This document shows, piece after piece, positions 20,196 through 24,758 of a DNA stretch of 24,758 bases (its first letter is position 1; every line of letters begins with the position of its first letter). Below the pieces are notes generated by a model. The model was not told the origin of the DNA, searched no databases, and saw only the letters and a program-made list of their open reading frames with translations. Both the position numbers and the translations under genes were made by a program. Source of the stretch: an uncultured Selenomonadales bacterium (GTDB taxonomy: Bacteria; Bacillota; Negativicutes; Selenomonadales; Selenomonadaceae). The DNA is taken from assembly GCA_947165405.1 (NCBI GenBank), contig CAMVAG010000006.1:1-24758 (forward strand), in the 5' to 3' direction.

Positions 20196-22763
20196 TTGAA
20201 CGAAAAAAATTTAACGCCGATGATGGAACAATATCACGCGCAAAAATCTCAACACCCGAACGAACTTTTATTTTTCCGGCTCGGCGATTTTTTTGAGATG
20301 TTTTACGAGGACGCAATGACTGCCTCGCGGGAAATCGGTTTGACTTTAACGCACCGCCAAAAAGTTCCGATGTGCGGAGTGCCCGCCCACGCCGTCGAAG
20401 GTTATCTGCAAAAGCTCGTTGCCAAAGGTTATCGCGTGGCGGTCGTCGACCAAATCGGAGACCCGAAGGCTAAAGGCTTGACCGAACGCGCCCTGACCAA
20501 AATCGTCACGCCCGGCACGATTCTCACGGAAGAAACTTTGACGAACGCCGGCAATAATTATCTCGTGTTGCTTGTTGAGGGCGGCGAGGAAATTTCTTTG
20601 GCGGGCGCGGATATTTCCACCGGCGAAATTTTTTATTGCCTCTACGACGGACAAAATCGCGAACAAAATCTTTTCGACGAACTCTATCGCTTGAGCCCGC
20701 ATGAAATTTTAATCACGGGTGAGCCGACTTTTTTCAAGCGGTTGAAAAATTTTTCCGACCTCAAGTTGGAGGGATGCACCTTCACGAACTTTGACGCCGA
20801 AAAAATTTCCGACAAAAATTTTTCCGCCGAACACTTCGACGAAAACGAATTGCCCGCCGCCGAACTTGCCGCTCGTGCCGTCGAAAATCTTCTGCAATAC
20901 ATTCACGCGACCGTCCGCACGGATTTGAAGCACCTTTCCAAACTCACGCGCCTCGACATGAGCAATCATTTAATCCTCGACGCGACCGCTTTAAAAAATT
21001 TGGAAGTCGTCAAAAATCTGCGCGACGGCTCAAAAAAAGATACGCTCTTTGCCGTGCTCGACTTCACGAAGACGCCGCTCGGAAATCGTCTGTTGCGTCG
21101 GTGGTTGGAAAGTCCGCTTGTCGACATTGCCGCGATTAATCGACGCCTCGACGCTGTAGAGGAGCTGTTTAAAAATTTCACGACGCGGAGGAATTTGCGC
21201 GAGACTTTGCGGGACATTCACGACTTCGAACGCCTCATGACAAAGATTGAAGTCGGCTCGGCAAATGCCCGCGACTTGACCGCGCTGAAAATTTCGATGT
21301 TCGCCCTGCCGAAGATTGCAGAAATTCTTGGCGGCTTGACGAGCGATATTCTTGCCGCGTGTCGTGACGGCTTGGGCGATTTTTCGAACGAGGCAAAACT
21401 TATCGACGAGGCAATCAGCGAAAACGCCTCCTTGTCCGTTCGTGACGGAGGAATTATCAACGGCGGCTACAACGAGGAACTTGATGAACTTCGCCGCATT
21501 TCAATGGACAGCCGCGCCTTCCTCCAAGAGTTTGAAACGCGCGAAAAAACTCGGACGGGAATTCGCACGCTCAAGGTCGGCTACAATCGCGTCTTCGGAT
21601 ATTACATTGAAGTCAGCAAGGGAGCTTCGGGGAAAGTTCCCGCCAATTACATTCGCAAGCAGACACTCGTCAACGCCGAACGATATATCACGCCCGAATT
21701 GAAAGACTTTGAAACAAAAATTCTCGGCGCGCAGGAACGAATCGTCAATCTTGAATACAATCTTTTCTGCGAAGTCCGCGACCGAATCAAAAATCGTTTG
21801 TCGCAAATTCAGGACACCGCAAAGCGTATCGCGTTGATTGACGTTATCGCAAGCCTCGCCGAAGCCGCGCACATTAACAACTACACACGACCCGATTTAA
21901 ACATCGACGGCGCGATTGAAATTCGTGACGGGCGGCATCCTCTTGTCGAAAGAATTTTGAGCGGCAGTCTCTTTGTCCCGAACGACACGAGCCTTTCCAA
22001 CAATCGTTGCGCAATGATGATTATCACCGGCCCGAACATGGCGGGCAAGTCCACTTACATGCGGCAAGTTGCCCTGTTGACTTTGATGACGCAGGCGGGC
22101 AGTTTCATTCCGGCGGCAAGCGCGAATATTTGTCCCGTCGACAGAATTTTTACAAGAATCGGCGCAAGTGATGACTTGGTCAGCGGGCAATCGACTTTCA
22201 TGGTTGAAATGAACGAGGTCGCGCAGATTTTGAAATACGCAACCAAACGCAGCTTGATTGTCCTCGACGAGGTCGGGCGAGGAACTTCCACCTTCGACGG
22301 CATGAGCATTGCCCGCGCCGTGATTGAATACATCGATAAAAAAATTCGTGCAAAGACTCTTTTCGCCACGCACTATCACGAATTGACAGACCTCGCGGAA
22401 ACTTCCGAACGCATTGAAAATTTTTGTGTGGCAGTCAGGGAACGCGGCAACGAAGTTATTTTCTTGCGGCGAATCAAACAAGGCGGCGCGGATAAATCTT
22501 ACGGCATTCAAGTTGCAAAGTTGGCAGGGCTTCCAAATTCCGTGATGCGTCGTGCCGAAGAAATTTTAAAGTCAATGGAAACAGCCGAGCCTGTCCGCCC
22601 CGTCGTCACACAAAAAAAATCCTCAATGCAAATGCCGGGCTTGTTCATGGCGCAGGGCGTGAAAGATTTGCTCGCGCTTGACATTCCCAGCTTGACGCCG
22701 ATTGAGGCAATGGCTAAACTTTATGAGTTACAACAACAAGCAAGAAAGGAGCTTGGACAATGA
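20196..22763 (+). CDS. mutS: DNA mismatch repair protein MutS
   Basis: 855 residues, full length, from TTG 20196 with GAGGTGAGG just upstream. The mismatch-reading Phe-x-Glu is present as F32-F-E34 in GDFFEMFYEDA. The connector and lever domains follow; the clamp lies around FETREKTRTGIRTLKVGYNR and FGYYIEVSKG. The ATPase has Walker A GPNMAGKS (612-619), Walker B with D691-E692 in LDEVGRGTSTFDG, and FATHYHEL as the His switch. It recognises mispairs and recruits MutL. mutL, often the next gene, is not downstream: a lipoprotein gene overlaps the stop by 4 bp. The C-terminal region (after about 800) keeps the short dimerisation helices (SLTPIEAMAKLYELQ). Confidence 0.98.
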   Translation: MNEKNLTPMMEQYHAQKSQHPNELLFFRLGDFFEMFYEDAMTASREIGLTLTHRQKVPMCGVPAHAVEGYLQKLVAKGYRVAVVDQIGDPKAKGLTERALTKIVTPGTILTEETLTNAGNNYLVLLVEGGEEISLAGADISTGEIFYCLYDGQNREQNLFDELYRLSPHEILITGEPTFFKRLKNFSDLKLEGCTFTNFDAEKISDKNFSAEHFDENELPAAELAARAVENLLQYIHATVRTDLKHLSKLTRLDMSNHLILDATALKNLEVVKNLRDGSKKDTLFAVLDFTKTPLGNRLLRRWLESPLVDIAAINRRLDAVEELFKNFTTRRNLRETLRDIHDFERLMTKIEVGSANARDLTALKISMFALPKIAEILGGLTSDILAACRDGLGDFSNEAKLIDEAISENASLSVRDGGIINGGYNEELDELRRISMDSRAFLQEFETREKTRTGIRTLKVGYNRVFGYYIEVSKGASGKVPANYIRKQTLVNAERYITPELKDFETKILGAQERIVNLEYNLFCEVRDRIKNRLSQIQDTAKRIALIDVIASLAEAAHINNYTRPDLNIDGAIEIRDGRHPLVERILSGSLFVPNDTSLSNNRCAMMIITGPNMAGKSTYMRQVALLTLMTQAGSFIPAASANICPVDRIFTRIGASDDLVSGQSTFMVEMNEVAQILKYATKRSLIVLDEVGRGTSTFDGMSIARAVIEYIDKKIRAKTLFATHYHELTDLAETSERIENFCVAVRERGNEVIFLRRIKQGGADKSYGIQVAKLAGLPNSVMRRAEEILKSMETAEPVRPVVTQKKSSMQMPGLFMAQGVKDLLALDIPSLTPIEAMAKLYELQQQARKELGQ

Positions 22764-23539
22764 AAAAAATTCTTTTGCTGCTGATGATTATCTTGACGGT
22801 GAGCGGCTGCGGCTCGTCGACCGGCAAGGAGGATTCTTCGCCGCGAATCGGTATGCTCACTCAACTGAACGCAACGCCTCCGCAAGGAACAAATTTCTAC
22901 GACAACTTCAGCTCAATGCAAATGGCTCTCTCCACCAACACAATCGACACGGTTAAAACTTACGGCAGTGTTGCCAAGTACATGACCGCCAACAATTCCG
23001 ACCTCACGATAAAAGATTCGCAGACCGTTCCGCTTGTCGACAATTTCTGTTGTGCCATGCGCGAGGAAGATGTTGATTTGAAAAATTCTTTCGACGCCGC
23101 GATTGACTCAATGAAAGACGACGGAACTCTTGACGCGCTGATTAAAAATTTTATCGACAATCCTTCCGAAACGCCGCAAGCCGTTAATATTCCAAACATC
23201 GACGGCGCGGATACAATCAAGGTCGGTGTGACGGGTGACTTGCCGCCGCTTGACCTCGTGCTCGCCGACGGAACGCCCGCAGGTTTTAATACAGCTGTCC
23301 TCGCCGAAATCAGCAAACGCACCGGGAAAAATATCGAACTCGTTCAAGTTGACAGCGGAGCGCGTGCCGCCGCTTTGACTTCCAAACAAGTCGACGTTAT
23401 CTTTTGGGTCGTCGTGCCCGCAGATGATTCAAACCGCCCGAAAGATTTTGACACGCCCGAAGGTGTTGCCGTCACGACCCCTTACTATCAAGATATTGTC
23501 GTCGACGTGTCTCTTTCAAACCTTGGGGCAGGTTTTTGA
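22760..23539 (+). CDS. Substrate-binding lipoprotein with permuted SBP_bac_3 halves
   Basis: 259 residues. Signal peptide with lipobox LTVSGC (C17), so an inner- or outer-membrane lipoprotein. The second half (about 149-259) reads like the beginning of a family-3 amino-acid-binding protein: IKVGVTGDLPPLD, GTPAGFNTAVLAEI, VDSGARAAALTSKQVDVIF. The first half (about 28-137) reads like the end of one: the DTVKTYGSVAKYM segment, then NSFDAAIDSMKDDGTLDALI, the usual C-terminal helix. The two lobes thus appear in reverse order. No permease or ATPase gene is adjacent, so it may be a sensor or an orphan binding protein. The ATG overlaps the mutS stop by 4 bp (ATGA), with AAAGGAG upstream. A ligand cannot be named. 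Confidence 0.8.
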   Translation: MKKILLLLMIILTVSGCGSSTGKEDSSPRIGMLTQLNATPPQGTNFYDNFSSMQMALSTNTIDTVKTYGSVAKYMTANNSDLTIKDSQTVPLVDNFCCAMREEDVDLKNSFDAAIDSMKDDGTLDALIKNFIDNPSETPQAVNIPNIDGADTIKVGVTGDLPPLDLVLADGTPAGFNTAVLAEISKRTGKNIELVQVDSGARAAALTSKQVDVIFWVVVPADDSNRPKDFDTPEGVAVTTPYYQDIVVDVSLSNLGAGF

Positions 23540-23557
23540 TTTCGAGGAGTGAACTTC

Positions 23558-24682
23558 ATGGCGAAGAATCAAAATTTAAATTCGGCGGCGAAGGCCAAGA
23601 AAGATAAATTCTACACGCAACTTGAGGACGTGGCAGAAGAGCTGCGACACTACCAAGATTTTTTCAAAGGCAAAATCGTTCTCTGCAACTGCGATGACCC
23701 GTTCGAAAGCAACTTCTTTCAATACTTCGCGATTATGTTCAATGCCCTTGAGCTGAAAAAATTAATCGCGACGAGCTACGCCGATTCCCCGATTAAAGGC
23801 AAGGAAATTAATCTTTTTCCCGACGGCAAGACCGCTTACATGGTCGAAGTCGACGCGCTCAAAGATTGGAACGGTGACGGCCGCGAAGACTTGGACGACG
23901 TGAAATTTGCAATCGAACACGGCATTTATAAGACGACGCAGCTTGAAGGCGACTTGCACTATTGCGCCGGCGACTTCCGCTCCGAAGAGTGCCTCGAACT
24001 TTTGAAGCAGGCTGATGTTGTCGTGACGAATCCTCCTTTCAGCGTCTTCCGCGAATTTGTTGCCACGCTCATGGACTATCGCAAAAAATTTTTGATACTC
24101 GGCAACAAGAACGCCATAACCTACAAAGAAATTTTCCCGCTGATTATGCAAGACAAATTTTGGATTGGCTTCATGCCGATGAGCCGCGATATTCTTTTTG
24201 AAATTCCCGAAGCTTATCAAAAAGAATTTATTGCCAAAGCCGACGAGGGAAGTAAATATCGAATCGTCGACGGAAAAATTTTGGCACGAGCCTCAGCGAT
24301 TTGGTTCACGAATATTGAGGTTGCGAGGTTCCGCGAAGACATTCCGCTTTACAAAAAATATTCGCCGGAAGAATATCCTCGCTACGACAACTACGACGCG
24401 ATAGAGGTTTCGAAGACGGCGGAGATTCCCTGCGATTATTTCGGCGTCATGGGCGTGCCGATTACTTTCCTCGACAAATACGACCCAAGACAATTTGAAA
24501 TTCTCGGCATGTGTGAAAATCTTGACTTGTACGGTTTGAAAACGAGAACTTACACGGCGAAAGAATGTCGCGACAGATATTTTGAACTCTTCGGCAAGCC
24601 GGGAACTTACGACTTGAACGCGGCAGGTGTTATCAACGGCAAGAAAGTTTATCAGCGAATTTTGATTAGGCGGAGGCAATGA
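23558..24682 (+). CDS. EcoRI-family adenine-specific DNA methyltransferase, solitary
   Basis: 374 residues from ATG 23558 with GAGGAG 8 nt upstream (an in-frame GTG at 23549 lacks a site). Family hallmarks of M.EcoRI-type enzymes are present: KDKFYTQLEDVAEELRHY near the N-terminus, GKIVLCNCDDPFESNF (about 38-53), and the catalytic motif TNPPFSVFREFV (about 157-168). It transfers methyl from SAM to adenine N6; M.EcoRI itself acts on GAATTC, but the specificity of this protein is not readable. No restriction endonuclease is visible next to it: the upstream gene is a lipoprotein and the downstream ones are a 19-codon ORF and tatD. It may be a solitary regulatory methyltransferase or a remnant or cargo of a mobile system. 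Composition matches the neighbours. Confidence 0.92.
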   Translation: MAKNQNLNSAAKAKKDKFYTQLEDVAEELRHYQDFFKGKIVLCNCDDPFESNFFQYFAIMFNALELKKLIATSYADSPIKGKEINLFPDGKTAYMVEVDALKDWNGDGREDLDDVKFAIEHGIYKTTQLEGDLHYCAGDFRSEECLELLKQADVVVTNPPFSVFREFVATLMDYRKKFLILGNKNAITYKEIFPLIMQDKFWIGFMPMSRDILFEIPEAYQKEFIAKADEGSKYRIVDGKILARASAIWFTNIEVARFREDIPLYKKYSPEEYPRYDNYDAIEVSKTAEIPCDYFGVMGVPITFLDKYDPRQFEILGMCENLDLYGLKTRTYTAKECRDRYFELFGKPGTYDLNAAGVINGKKVYQRILIRRRQ

Positions 24683-24738
24683 GCACACGGGCGGCGACAA
24701 TCTATTTGCCGGGAAAAAATATTTTGGAGGAGATTTGA
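24679..24738 (+). CDS. Possible 19-residue coupled ORF
   Basis: ATG 24679 overlaps the methyltransferase stop (ATGA) and has GGCGGAGG a few nt upstream. It encodes MSTRAATIYLPGKNILEEI and ends in TGA (24736-24738), whose last base is the first base of the tatD ATG (TGATG). Both junctions look like translational coupling. Its coding nature is unproven; the GGAGGAG near its end is also the tatD ribosome binding site. Confidence 0.35.
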   Translation: MSTRAATIYLPGKNILEEI

Positions 24739-24758
24739 TGTTCATCGATACACATTGC
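24738..24758 (+). CDS. tatD: TatD-family deoxyribonuclease, first seven codons
   Basis: ATG 24738, with GGAGGAG 5 nt upstream, opens a frame MFIDTHC that runs off the right edge. This matches the standard start of TatD metal-dependent hydrolases (M-x-IDTHCH), in which D4 and H6 begin the metal site. Only seven residues are visible, so the call depends on that motif alone. Confidence 0.55.

Overview
The window looks like a chromosome segment of a Gram-negative-type Firmicute, most likely a flagellated member of the Selenomonadales (Negativicutes). This is an inference from three things: the flagellar gene order flgB-flgC-fliE-fliF-fliG-fliH-fliI-fliJ; Firmicute-style GGAGG ribosome binding sites combined with many TTG/GTG starts; and a substrate-binding lipoprotein and VWA/HTH pair of kinds I associate with that group. 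No rRNA gene is present, so the assignment is not proven. There is no tRNA, CRISPR array or insertion sequence that I can see.

Layout. Positions 3-1286 hold the 3' part of an NPPY-type DNA methyltransferase that enters from the left. It meets, at a shared terminator, a leftward block: ribF and rlmD (overlapping, 2710-3633 and 1335-2726), preceded on the same strand by a three-gene operon with two ATGA overlaps. That operon encodes a Tat-type metallo-beta-lactamase-fold hydrolase, a flavodoxin-like protein with a four-cysteine motif, and a two-helix membrane protein (6139 down to 3727). Rightward from 6268 runs the flagellar operon flgB-flgC-fliE-fliF-fliG-fliH. It is interrupted between fliH and fliI by a PIN-domain toxin/antitoxin pair plus a PUA/EVE-like protein, then resumes with fliI and fliJ. 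A lytic transglycosylase, a secreted amidase and the branched-chain amino acid exporter pair azlC-azlD follow in overlapping series.

A near-consensus promoter overlapping the azlD stop drives a structured ~215-nt RNA ending in a C5/G5 terminator. The 16S rRNA methyltransferase gene rsmB follows. A convergent HTH-VWA gene pair lies on the minus strand (20069 to 18793). Divergent from it, mutS, a lipoprotein, a solitary EcoRI-type adenine methyltransferase, a 19-codon ORF and the first seven codons of a tatD-like gene run to the right edge as one tightly packed unit.

The most striking non-genic structure is a family of 7-bp-periodic repeats (units such as ATTAGGA, TGCGTAA, TTAGTGG), often arranged as long hairpins, at seven places. 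Four lie between successive flagellar genes, one precedes ribF, one precedes the hydrolase gene, and one sits in frame inside the rlmD coding sequence. Several copies supply the Shine-Dalgarno sequence of the next gene. The other main candidates for something new are the toxin/antitoxin/EVE insertion inside the flagellar operon, the RNA upstream of rsmB with mutually exclusive pairings, and a lipoprotein whose two solute-binding lobes appear in permuted order.
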